Assembly: GCA_902631395.1 (NCBI GenBank)
Contig: CACOYM010000019.1
Location: forward strand, 1-34,557
Source: Halieaceae bacterium
Lineage (GTDB): Bacteria; Pseudomonadota; Gammaproteobacteria; Pseudomonadales; Halieaceae
Length of the DNA: 34,557 nucleotides
Direction: 5' to 3'
The notes below the pieces were generated by a model. The model ran no database searches and was not told where the DNA came from. It saw only the letters and a list, made by a program, of their open reading frames with translations. A program made the translations under genes and the position numbers. Positions 15,651-23,192 of this stretch are shown piece by piece. Within the stretch, counting starts at the first letter, position 1, and every line of letters starts with the position of its first letter.

Positions 15651-16739
15651 ATGACCCATTTTCAGCCTAATCGCTGCGCGGCATTGTTCGCAGACAAAGT
15701 TGCGCAAGCGCTTTTAAGCCTGGGATTATCAGATGATCCTAAACCTCGACTCTTTGAATCAGAGCCCAGCGGGTTTCGACTGCGAGCCGAGTTCCGCATC
15801 TGGCACGACGGCAGCAACCTCGATTATGTGATGTTTCCACCAGGAGACTCACGATCCCCACAGAAGATTACAACATTCCCCATTGCAGCACCGCGCATCA
15901 CTGAGGCTATGCCTAAATTGAGGGCTATGCTCACTAACTCGGCGGAAATGCGTCGCAAATTGTTTCAGGTTGAATTCCTATCGACACTTAGCGGCGCGTT
16001 ATTGATCACTTTGATTTACCACCGTCCCCTCGGTGACGCCTGGCATAAAAACGCCACTACATTAGCTGCTGACCTTGATTGCCAGCTTATTGGTCGGAGC
16101 CGCAAGCAAAAACTGGTCCTCGATCAGAATTGGGTTGAGGAAGTAATCGACATTGAGGGCAAGAAATTTCGCTATCGGCAGCCCGAGCAATGCTTCACGC
16201 AACCCAATGGCGGCATCAATAAAAAGATGATTAGCTGGCTGTTAGAGCACACGCAGCGGAGTGACGGCGACTTGCTCGAGCTCTATTGCGGCATCGGTAA
16301 CTTTACCCTGCCCCTGGCCTCGCGTTTCCAGTACGTGCTCGCCACGGAACTGAGCAAACCTGCCACTGAGGCAGCGCGCTGTAATGCTGAGGTCAACAAA
16401 GTCGCTAACGTGGAGTTCGCCCGACTCTCTGCAGCGGAAATGACGAGCGCCATGGCCGGCGAGCGGCCCTACCGGAGGCTGTCTCATCTTCGTCAACCAC
16501 TGGATCAATACAACCTTTGCACACTGTTGGTAGACCCACCCCGAGCCGGACTCGATGACGCAACAATTAATCTTGCCGCAGGTTTAGACAGGATCCTATA
16601 TATCAGCTGCAATCCCCACACACTTGCCGGCGACCTCCGCACATTGACGACCACCCACGCGATATCCGAGTTAGCTTTTTTTGATCAATTCCCTTATACC
16701 CATCACCTTGAATCAGGTGTGATCCTCACGAGGCGATAA
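15651..16739 (+). CDS. trmA: tRNA (uracil(54)-C5)-methyltransferase TrmA
   Basis: TrmA makes 5-methyluridine at position 54 of the tRNA T loop, using S-adenosylmethionine. The 362-residue length matches E. coli TrmA (366). Visible parts are the SAM-binding ELYCGIGNFTLPLA near residue 210, LLVDPPRAGLD, the catalytic Cys in YISCNPHTL and the general-base Glu in FDQFPYTHHLESGVIL at the C-terminus. It lacks the N-terminal TRAM domain and iron-sulfur Cys cluster of RlmD and RlmC, which supports TrmA. I chose ATG 15651; a GTG two codons earlier is also open. It lies 12 bases after tusE, so two tRNA-modification functions share one operon. Confidence 0.94.
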   Translation: MTHFQPNRCAALFADKVAQALLSLGLSDDPKPRLFESEPSGFRLRAEFRIWHDGSNLDYVMFPPGDSRSPQKITTFPIAAPRITEAMPKLRAMLTNSAEMRRKLFQVEFLSTLSGALLITLIYHRPLGDAWHKNATTLAADLDCQLIGRSRKQKLVLDQNWVEEVIDIEGKKFRYRQPEQCFTQPNGGINKKMISWLLEHTQRSDGDLLELYCGIGNFTLPLASRFQYVLATELSKPATEAARCNAEVNKVANVEFARLSAAEMTSAMAGERPYRRLSHLRQPLDQYNLCTLLVDPPRAGLDDATINLAAGLDRILYISCNPHTLAGDLRTLTTTHAISELAFFDQFPYTHHLESGVILTRR

Positions 16740-16741
16740 AT

Positions 16742-17065
16742 ATGGACTCACTCAATGCGGACATTATTGAATCCCGATTAAGCCAGCACCCGGATTGGCG
16801 CACTGAAAGCGGACACTTGGCGAGAGACATCCAGTTTCCTAATTTTGTATCTGCTTGGCGATTTATGAACTACGTCGCCGATGTTGCCGAGCAACAGAAT
16901 CACCATCCCAACTGGTATAACGTATACGGCACTGTGCAAATTCGACTATCCACCCACGATGCCGATGGCCTGACGAATCGGGATTTCGAATTAGCGCGAA
17001 GCATTGACCACTACCTAGCAACGGAAGAATACACCAACCTACCTCCGACGCCATTCAACGGATAA
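16742..17065 (+). CDS. phhB: pterin-4-alpha-carbinolamine dehydratase
   Basis: This 107-residue enzyme dehydrates 4a-hydroxytetrahydrobiopterin made by aromatic amino acid hydroxylases, regenerating the pterin cofactor. The catalytic residues are all visible: H54 and H55 in NHHPNWYNVYG and H72 in LSTHDADGLTNRDFELA, the same spacing as in the mammalian protein (61, 62, 79). The length is normal. Its ATG lies two bases after the trmA stop, so it is co-transcribed with trmA. No phenylalanine hydroxylase is in this window. A strong AGGAGGAG follows directly after its stop, before a nine-codon ORF. Confidence 0.95.
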   Translation: MDSLNADIIESRLSQHPDWRTESGHLARDIQFPNFVSAWRFMNYVADVAEQQNHHPNWYNVYGTVQIRLSTHDADGLTNRDFELARSIDHYLATEEYTNLPPTPFNG

Positions 17066-17081
17066 TTAGGAGGAGCTCACA

Positions 17082-17111
17082 ATGCAACTCTATTTTATTG
17101 CGCCAACGTAG
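17082..17111 (+). pseudogene. nine-codon ORF with strong ribosome-binding site, truncated cistron or leader peptide
   Basis: TAGGAGGAG lies seven bases before an ATG that reads MQLYFIAPT and stops at TAG. A site this good directly downstream of phhB implies a former third cistron whose reading frame is now broken, or a short leader peptide. Reading on past the stop in all frames meets further stops within about 30 codons. No product can be assigned. Confidence 0.35.
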
Positions 17112-17382
17112 CGCGCCATCACCAGATGTTGGGTAGCACAGCAAATTCCATAGCCAGGCCACTGGCACACCGACATCAACGGTATAACACTCTCGGATAT
17201 AGCTAATTACAAGCTGAATGACTGCATGCTGCCCTTTAGCTACCAAATTATCTCAGTCAGGATTTACTGCCTCGGCGCTATTTTAAGTATGTGCGCGCGG
17301 CTCTTTATTTGACGCCCCATGCGGAAAACCCCGCATCGACTTTGCGGGCTTACGAAGGCTCATCTGAGAAGCGCAAAGCGCC

Positions 17383-17604
17383 GTGGCCTGTGGAACCCAG
17401 CTAAGTATCGAGGCACGCTCCGGTCAAAATGTACTCTTTCTATTCGGCAACAACGAGGTAACTATCACAACCGACAACGTCTTGGCGACGTTCTCCAAAC
17501 CCACCGTCCGCTCTCATGTCACGACCGCCTCCGCCATGCTGGCGCAGCTCGGCGTGCCTTTGGAGAAGCTCGACTACCTCGGCAACATGCAGGCTGGTCA
17601 CTAA
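17383..17604 (+). CDS. hypothetical ORF, probably the C-terminal remnant of a gene
   Basis: The 73-codon frame from GTG 17383 has strongly G/C-rich third codon positions from residue 9 onward, as expected for a real gene in this genome. It includes FGNNEVTITTDNV and AMLAQLGVPLEKLDYLG. There is no ribosome-binding site and no family I recognise. The coding signal fades toward the start, so this looks like the tail of a deleted gene rather than a complete one. Confidence 0.3.
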   Translation: MACGTQLSIEARSGQNVLFLFGNNEVTITTDNVLATFSKPTVRSHVTTASAMLAQLGVPLEKLDYLGNMQAGH

Positions 17605-17639
17605 GGCGCTCCGGCGCAGTGTGATGCCGAGCCTCTCGT

Positions 17640-18494
17640 CTATCGATTCAAAAACGCGCTGATTGTCGCCGCTACGCCAGCCTCGTTTAACATCGGTGCG
17701 TGGCCTACGTTCGGGACCTGATGTATCACCATTTGCGGGTGACGCGCCTGCATCTCCTCGACGCACGAAAGCGATAGCAGATCTGTCAATGCACCGCGGA
17801 CCAACAAGGTGGGAATTGCTGCCATAGCTTCAAATAAAGACCACAAGGTGTGCGCCTCAGTGTCGTTACCCTCGCCAGCCAGGGGCTCGGCGATACGGGG
17901 GTCATAATCAATCACGATTTGATCGTCACGCTCTACGTAACATTGCCTCGCAAAATCCGCCCACTGCTTGTCTTGCCACAAGGGGAAGATATCAACGCTG
18001 ACCTGCTTCAGATAGTACGTGGCCTCAGTCCAATCATCGAAGGGGCCTGCAACGCTAACATAGGATTTGATGCGCTCCAGCCCGGCCTCAGCAATTTCCG
18101 GTCCAATGTCATTAATCACTGCACGTGTGACCAAACCCGGATAGAGCGCGTTCAGGGCGAAAGTCATTAGGCCACCCATTGACGTCCCCACAATCGCAAC
18201 GTTCTCAATACCAAGCTGATCTAAAAGTCCGCGCATATCTGCAACGTACCGCATGATCTTATACTGAGCGGGGTCGTCATCGTACTCAGACCGGCCACGG
18301 CCACGCTGCTCAGGGACCAAGACACGAAAATCCTCCTTGAGCCGCAGCGCAAGTTCATGGAAATCGCGACTGTTCCTTGTCAGTCCATGCAAACACAGCA
18401 ACACAGGCGAATCAGGACGTGGTCCCGAGTAATCGCGGATGTAGAGCTTTAATCCATCGTTAGTTGCGTGAAAAATCTCCTCGAACTGGGTCAT
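17640..18494 (-). CDS. alpha/beta hydrolase
   Basis: A 284-residue alpha/beta-fold hydrolase without a signal peptide. The HGLTRN oxyanion segment is at 36-41, the nucleophile elbow GTSMGG carries S105, the likely acid is D238 in GALTDLLS and the catalytic His is H265 in NVGHAPML. The PEQRGRGRS stretch after the third strand is typical of 3-oxoadipate enol-lactonase and lysophospholipase-like members. Thr before the nucleophile Ser (GTSMG rather than GHSMG) is the notable detail. Its ATG overlaps the stop of the dUTPase gene by four bases (ATGA), so the two are coupled although the functions look unrelated. Substrate unknown. Confidence 0.9.
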   Translation of the reverse strand: MTQFEEIFHATNDGLKLYIRDYSGPRPDSPVLLCLHGLTRNSRDFHELALRLKEDFRVLVPEQRGRGRSEYDDDPAQYKIMRYVADMRGLLDQLGIENVAIVGTSMGGLMTFALNALYPGLVTRAVINDIGPEIAEAGLERIKSYVSVAGPFDDWTEATYYLKQVSVDIFPLWQDKQWADFARQCYVERDDQIVIDYDPRIAEPLAGEGNDTEAHTLWSLFEAMAAIPTLLVRGALTDLLSLSCVEEMQARHPQMVIHQVPNVGHAPMLNEAGVAATISAFLNR

Positions 18495-19135
18495 GAGGCG
18501 CCTGGGTAGCGGGACTCAAGTGCTTGGTAAACCATTTCAGGAAAGTCCGGAGCGGCGTCATCCAATGATTCCAGTAGCTCTGATAAATGCTCGTTGTCCT
18601 CGCGTCCCCGCCATTGCTTTAAATACGTGCCGTCCTGATACCCATGATCTTGACGGAAAAAATTCAACACGTTTTTCCCAACATAATGGCGGTACAGCTC
18701 GTCAGCTGACAGACCGCAGGCGCGCATTAGGGCAGCGAATAGTGATACAGAAAACGTCTTTGACGCGAGTGCATGCTGCGCCAAAGCCTCGGTGGCACCG
18801 TGTATCCGCGACACCATCGACTCCGAACCATTCTCGGAAGTTGGAATCGTTTCAAAGTCAGCACATATGCGCTTGGCTAACTGCGGAAGTTCGGTCTCGG
18901 AGTCAAACAGCGCAGACAGACCAAAGTGCCAAATATCAACGACCTCCAGACGAACCTGCTCCATATCTGGAGTTTGTTTCTTCCACCACTTATATCCGAC
19001 ATGGTCCATCAACTCACCGCATTCGATCCATGCAGCGCGATACCAGTCAAAATTTTGGCCTACCCAGTGCTCGTGCACGCGGGTATTCATGCGGTGTTGC
19101 ATCTGCAACATATTGAGCACGGCATCTTGATTCAT
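18491..19135 (-). CDS. all-alpha (dimeric, type 2) dUTPase-like protein
   Basis: This 214-residue helical protein resembles dimeric dUTP/dUDP diphosphatases of the MazG-related superfamily. The metal-binding ECGELMDHVGYKWWKK helix and the EVVDIWHF helix provide the paired acidic residues. The C-terminal KNVLNFFRQDHGYQDGTY stretch with a following Lys and an EDN triplet is the family nucleotide-binding loop. It should cut dUTP to dUMP and pyrophosphate, keeping uracil out of DNA and supplying dTMP synthesis. I chose ATG 19135; a TTG at 19150 would add five residues. Most gammaproteobacteria rely on the unrelated trimeric Dut, so this type is less usual here. Confidence 0.82.
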   Translation of the reverse strand: MNQDAVLNMLQMQHRMNTRVHEHWVGQNFDWYRAAWIECGELMDHVGYKWWKKQTPDMEQVRLEVVDIWHFGLSALFDSETELPQLAKRICADFETIPTSENGSESMVSRIHGATEALAQHALASKTFSVSLFAALMRACGLSADELYRHYVGKNVLNFFRQDHGYQDGTYLKQWRGREDNEHLSELLESLDDAAPDFPEMVYQALESRYPGAS

Positions 19136-19193
19136 TGTGTCGACACGCAAATTAACAACCTTAAAATTCTAGCATGCCAGGCCGGCTAATCTC

Positions 19194-19231
19194 TGCCCAG
19201 AAGCGCCGGCTCTGGCGCCTGATGCTGGGCA
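19194..19231. other. two-tier hairpin between VOC and dUTPase genes
   Basis: TGCCCAG (19194-19200) pairs with CTGGGCA (19225-19231), and inside it GCGCC (19203-19207) pairs with GGCGC (19214-19218). There is no strong T run on either strand, so it is not a classic terminator. It may still separate the VOC and dUTPase transcripts, both on the minus strand. Confidence 0.35.
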
Positions 19232-19256
19232 TTAAAATAACTGCATCACAACAAAC

Positions 19257-19706
19257 TTAGTCGTATTCTCCGAGATTCTTTGAAAACAACCTGCCCAAAT
19301 CTCTGAAGGCCTTAAATTCCAGACAATTGCCGCTGGGATCTATCAAAAAGCAGGTACGCTGCTCACCTGCGCGCCCCTCGAATCGAGTCGTGGGCGCAAT
19401 GAGGAAATCGGTCCCTGCGCTTTTAATCCGGGCAACCAATCTGTCAAACGCCGCCCACTCCAACACAATGCCAAAGTGCGGAATCGGAATCTCCTCTCCG
19501 TCAACCGGGTTTGTCAGCGTGCCCCGGTCCTGCTGTGCGTCTTGACCTACCCTGTGCAGAACTAGCTGATGTCCGAAAAAGTTGAGATCAATCCAGGAAT
19601 CAGATTCTCTCCCTCGAGAGCAGCCGATCACGATCTCATAGAACGCCGGTGTTTGATCAAGATCCGAGACCGGAATCGCCAAATGGAAACAGTTTAAGGC
19701 GGCCAC
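19257..19706 (-). CDS. VOC (glyoxalase/dioxygenase superfamily) protein
   Basis: A 149-residue protein with the paired beta-alpha-beta-beta-beta units of the vicinal oxygen chelate fold. Candidate metal ligands are H8 in CFHLAIPVSDL, the His of PHFGIVL and the Glu in GNCLEFKAF near the C-terminus, preceded by the characteristic FLIDPSGN. Members include glyoxalase I, fosfomycin-resistance proteins and ring-cleaving dioxygenases; this short single-module form is most like the general VOC group, and the reaction is unknown. The start is GTG with AGGAG before it. Confidence 0.9.
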   Translation of the reverse strand: MAALNCFHLAIPVSDLDQTPAFYEIVIGCSRGRESDSWIDLNFFGHQLVLHRVGQDAQQDRGTLTNPVDGEEIPIPHFGIVLEWAAFDRLVARIKSAGTDFLIAPTTRFEGRAGEQRTCFLIDPSGNCLEFKAFRDLGRLFSKNLGEYD

Positions 19707-19843
19707 TAGTGTGCTCCTGCTTTCGCCCTCACAACATCTCAGCCTGACTGGTAACCATATGTATGGCGCCCCGCAAAGGCGTCTGCTGAGAACGCCGCTT
19801 AGGACGCCAGTGCTTAGCCCTGAGCCGAGTGAGTTACTAGACG

Positions 19844-20185
19844 TTAGTTACCGGCGGCAGCAACCGACCGGACGGGCATGGCCGGACCTCGAACGCAGAT
19901 CAAATCTATATCACCCAGTGAAGGATGCGGGGCTGTGCCCCACTGCAGAAACTGATTATCGCCACAATATTGATTGGCAACTAGATAGGGATGCAGCGTG
20001 TCATACTCACTGTAATTGAAGGAAATGCGCATTAAGGTTCCCACTGGCACTGCGGCAATAGCGCCGTCATGGGCCAGATGCTCACTTAGACCGTCCTCAG
20101 GTATAACAATATGAATTGGTGGCGCAGCTTGGGTGCAATCAGAGGCCATAACGCCGAGGGACAGTGCAATTATAAAACGCTTCAC
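19844..20185 (-). CDS. hypothetical exported protein
   Basis: A 113-residue protein of no recognised family. Residues 1-20 form a signal peptide (RFIIALSLGVMASDCTQA), so the mature part of about 93 residues should be periplasmic or secreted. The mature chain has two Cys (CGDNQ and ICVRGP) that could form a disulfide. The GTG start follows AAGGT seven bases before it. It is flanked by intergenic DNA on both sides and seems to be a single-gene unit. Confidence 0.65.
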   Translation of the reverse strand: MKRFIIALSLGVMASDCTQAAPPIHIVIPEDGLSEHLAHDGAIAAVPVGTLMRISFNYSEYDTLHPYLVANQYCGDNQFLQWGTAPHPSLGDIDLICVRGPAMPVRSVAAAGN

Positions 20186-20386
20186 AGTGACGACCTTATG
20201 ATGAATCTGTCGCTACTTACGCCTCAATGATCTAGGTAGACCACAGTTTGATGGCTCTGTGCGGACTACAGAACCTGTAAACACGAGGGTGACGCACTGC
20301 TCCGAGCTCGGCGAGCACGCTGGTTACATACGGCCTTGCTGAACAATCTCGACACTAGAGACTGCTAATTAGGAAAAGAGACAAAA

Positions 20387-20785
20387 ATGATCGAATCTCT
20401 CAGTATTGATACAACCCTGTTTTTTGCCGCTATTTTTGGTGTGCTGCACGTGTTTTTCACACTTCGCGTGGGCGGATATCGAATGCGCCGCAAAATCAGC
20501 ATGGGAGACGGCGGCGACATCGAACTTCGCAACCGCATCCGCGCGCACGGGAATTTCATTGAGAACGTCCCAATCGCATTATTGCTGTTACTGCTCAATG
20601 ACCTGATCGGAACCTCAAGAACGACGATAACGATACTCGGATCAACCCTCTTGATATCGCGGCTCGTGCATTACGTCATGATCGTCTCGCGGCGATTTCC
20701 GATGATTTTGCGGCCCCTGTCAATGCTGGGGACTCTGGGATCAATATTAGCCAAGGCTTTGATACTACTGGTTGCCGCAATCTAG
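20387..20785 (+). CDS. MAPEG family membrane protein
   Basis: A 132-residue integral membrane protein of the MAPEG family (membrane-associated proteins in eicosanoid and glutathione metabolism). It has four predicted helices and the family motif IELRNRIRAHGNFIENVP after the first one; the Arg, Asn and Glu residues there form the glutathione site in characterised members. Bacterial MAPEG proteins can have glutathione transferase or peroxidase activity, but many are untested. It starts at ATG with AGGA upstream. It is another glutathione-linked gene in this window but lies far from the GST operon. Confidence 0.88.
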   Translation: MIESLSIDTTLFFAAIFGVLHVFFTLRVGGYRMRRKISMGDGGDIELRNRIRAHGNFIENVPIALLLLLLNDLIGTSRTTITILGSTLLISRLVHYVMIVSRRFPMILRPLSMLGTLGSILAKALILLVAAI

Positions 20786-20952
20786 GGCACCGTGAGGTAT
20801 CCGCATAGATGTGTCTCACTCCCGATGAAAAAGTCTGATACCGTGGACATGCACACAAAATTGAAAGACGACTCAGGACTTCACACACTGAGCTGAGATT
20901 CAGAGAACCCATGCAGGAGTCATCGCCGCAACTGGAGGGCGAGGAGGAAAAC

Positions 20953-21357
20953 ATGAGAATCTTTAACGCTGTCTTGACGTCACTTGCGCTGCTGATGGCG
21001 CTCATGGCTGCTTTACCGCTCTACGGGTTGGACTTGGTACTGATTGGCAAAGGCGAACTCATCACCGTATCGATAGACGAGTCTAATTTGCATTTATTCA
21101 TGGTGCGCTCAGCAGCCTTTGCCACCTTCGCCACCTTCAGCCTGAACTATCTTCGACGACGCAGACCGCTCTCCTCGGTCGCTCCACTATTATATTTTTG
21201 CGCTTGGGCTCTCGTTTTCGGGCCCGCGTACGTCTTTGTCTATGCCAGCCCAAACTGGAAGCAAGCGGCGTTTTTGATTTTCACGCTCGTGCTTATTTTT
21301 TTCCTATACCGAGAAAACGAACGGGAGGCGAAGACCATATTTGTTGATAAGTGGTAG
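20953..21357 (+). CDS. hypothetical four-helix membrane protein
   Basis: A 134-residue membrane protein with predicted helices at about 5-27, 48-63, 75-95 and 101-117 and a basic RRRRP loop between the second and third. No family is recognised. I chose ATG 20953 rather than the upstream in-frame start at 20911 because GAGGAGGA lies five bases before it and the first membrane helix starts there. It is separated from the MAPEG gene by 167 bases on the same strand. Confidence 0.7.
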   Translation: MRIFNAVLTSLALLMALMAALPLYGLDLVLIGKGELITVSIDESNLHLFMVRSAAFATFATFSLNYLRRRRPLSSVAPLLYFCAWALVFGPAYVFVYASPNWKQAAFLIFTLVLIFFLYRENEREAKTIFVDKW

Positions 21358-21570
21358 TTGGACATCCGACGGGGCTCAGCCGCAATCGTCGGTGGTGTCG
21401 AATGCGTGGGCGGGGCAACCACTGTTACCAAGGTAACTTAGGATTTTCTTTATCAAATAAAAGACGCGATCCTCTCGGCATGTAGACGTCAGGCAAGTAT
21501 TTTGGAGCAGCTTTTTATGCGCCACCCCGCTCCTGAAATATAGAAGACCTGTGAGATCTTAGTGAACATA

Positions 21571-21594
21571 CAAAAGGCTGGGCATTAATCCCAG
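21571..21594 (-). terminator. Rho-independent terminator candidate for the minus-strand unit ending at 21633
   Basis: On the minus strand CTGGG and CCCAG pair (plus-strand 21578-21582 with 21590-21594) around a seven-base loop, followed by CCTTTTG. It lies about 40 bases after the stop of the 68-residue membrane protein. The stem is short, so confidence is moderate. Confidence 0.5.
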
Positions 21595-21632
21595 AAAACT
21601 AACGACGGAGCTACTCGCTGCAAAAACCGTTC

Positions 21633-21839
21633 TCAGCCTAGCGCGGCTAGGACTGCCACCCCTACCGCAGCAATCAGGCAATATAGGAATACCTTCCAGA
21701 GGGAAAAACTTCGGGAAGACCAATCTATGCGATCCTCTCTGTTAGTCTGTCTTGATGATGCCCTAAAACGGCCCAGGTAGAAAAAAATGGCGAGGGACAA
21801 TATCGATAACCCTCCAAACAGCAAAGTATTTAAATCCAC
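21633..21839 (-). CDS. small two-helix membrane protein
   Basis: A 68-residue protein with two predicted membrane helices (about 5-22 and 47-65) joined by a polar, charged loop containing TNREDRIDW. No family is recognised. It starts at GTG, sharing one base with the stop of the Bax-inhibitor-like gene (TAGTG), so translation is coupled and it may be a partner of that protein. The overlap is the best evidence that it is real. Confidence 0.6.
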   Translation of the reverse strand: MDLNTLLFGGLSILSLAIFFYLGRFRASSRQTNREDRIDWSSRSFSLWKVFLYCLIAAVGVAVLAALG

Positions 21840-22630
21840 TATCTACTTCTCAATTTTGCAAGAAGTCGTAGCATTTCAAGATAGAGCCATATTAGTGTAA
21901 CCATCAGGGAAAATGCGCCAAACCATTCCATGTATTGCGGGGCGCCCATTTCCGAACCTTGCTCAATGAAATCGAAATCTAACACCAGATTTAAAGCCGC
22001 TATTCCAACAACGAAAAGGCTAAAACCAATGCCAAACAAACCATTTGAGTGAATGAAACCGATATCACCAAAGCCAAACATATTCATCAGTATGTTGACC
22101 AAATAAAGCACCGCTATGCCCATTGTTGCGGACGCAACCATGAGTCGGAAGTTCTCTGTGGGTTTCACGATACCGGTTTTGTAGAGGAACAGCAGTGAAG
22201 CGAGGGTACCTAGGGTGAGTCCTACCGCCTGTATAACAATTCCAGGATACTGTGCCTCGAAGATGGCCGAAATCGCCCCTAAAAAAAGTCCCTCTGCTAT
22301 TGCGTATAACGGGGCTGTTATGCCTGAAAATTGTTTTTTAAGTATGGTCACAACCGCCAAGATTAGGCCGACAATTGCCCCCCCAAAAGCCCACGGGATA
22401 ACTGTGCCGGGGTTACCACTTGAGAAAAACATTCCCCATGTGTAGGACGCCGAGATAACGACTAATGCAAGCAAGATGCCCGTTTTGTTGACCGTGCCTT
22501 GCAGCGTCATTGTTGCTGGAGGCGCACTAGTTGCGAATGATGCGTCGACCGCGCTGCTGGAAAAGGTTTCTGCACTAAGAGAGGGGTTACCCGATCGACC
22601 AAACATCTCTAACGCTTTGTGATTAGACAT
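21839..22630 (-). CDS. Bax inhibitor-1/YccA family membrane protein (long N-terminus type)
   Basis: A 263-residue integral membrane protein with about seven helices. It belongs to the Bax-inhibitor-1 superfamily but to a different branch from YccA: a cytoplasmic, Ser/Ala-rich N-terminus of about 45 residues leads into NKTGILLALVVISASYTWGM. The LYAIAEGLFLGAISAIFE segment is diagnostic of the branch. Other branches have been proposed to act as pH-gated calcium leaks. It starts at ATG with AAAGGT before it and is coupled to the small membrane protein downstream. It is the second superfamily member in this window. Confidence 0.9.
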   Translation of the reverse strand: MSNHKALEMFGRSGNPSLSAETFSSSAVDASFATSAPPATMTLQGTVNKTGILLALVVISASYTWGMFFSSGNPGTVIPWAFGGAIVGLILAVVTILKKQFSGITAPLYAIAEGLFLGAISAIFEAQYPGIVIQAVGLTLGTLASLLFLYKTGIVKPTENFRLMVASATMGIAVLYLVNILMNMFGFGDIGFIHSNGLFGIGFSLFVVGIAALNLVLDFDFIEQGSEMGAPQYMEWFGAFSLMVTLIWLYLEMLRLLAKLRSR

Positions 22631-23192
22631 ACTAGTTACCTTTAAGGTGGCTGCGGCTCTAGTCTACTTAAAGTCCTGCAGTAATTTAATTAATAGCGCC
22701 CATCAGTGATGCGAACCACCTTTAGGCCGCCTCCTTACCGAGTCTGCCCCTAGGGCTTGTCTTGCGTACATCTTACCAAATGCCGGTCTCAATGTACGTC
22801 GTCATACATGCTCCCAGAGGCCAAACCGTAGTTGTAATTGGGACTGTTGCCGTCCAGATACATTGCGATTTTGTTTTGCAATATCAGGCTGTTCTCGCCA
22901 CGCAGTAAACCCTTGCTACACCGTCTGCTGTGGCTGGGCTATTTGGTCTTATTGTGATTGCTCGATGGTAAGCAGCTATGCTTAATGGTGGTTTCGTTGC
23001 TTCTGAGGAAATGCCTCTTGCGTCAGCCGATACGCCATGCCGCGCTCACACTTCGCACTCAATATGCTGATCTCGAAAGGCGTTTTAACTTCTTTAAATG
23101 CGGATTTAATGAAGCAAGGCCGGCAAAACTATAAACGTCAATCGCGAATTCCCAATCAAAGATAACCTAGGTGTATTGATAGGATAGAAAAG
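22631..23192. other. 562-base intergenic region, possible gene remnants on the minus strand
   Basis: No complete gene is seen. On the minus strand, about 22799-22955 reads SLILQNKIAMYLDGNSP and on to a TGA, and a stretch near 23065-23170 reads DWEFAIDVYSFAGLAS and on to a TGA. Both are coding-like but lack starts and lie in separate stop-bounded pieces. They may be remains of a decayed gene. No repeats or terminators stand out. Confidence 0.3.

Larger units (their letters stand above)
17066..17639. other. intergenic region with apparent gene remnants
   Basis: No complete gene is seen here. It holds a well-placed ribosome-binding site with a nine-codon ORF (17082-17111) and a coding-like fragment at 17383-17604, both listed separately. 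CCCGCA (about 17331-17336) pairs with TGCGGG (about 17344-17349) as a small hairpin without a T tract. The region looks like the decayed end of the phhB operon. Confidence 0.4.

Noticed and set aside
22799-23170. Coding-like minus-strand pieces
   Set aside because: They are bounded by stops, have no starts and cannot be joined by one simple frameshift; mentioned only as possible remnants.
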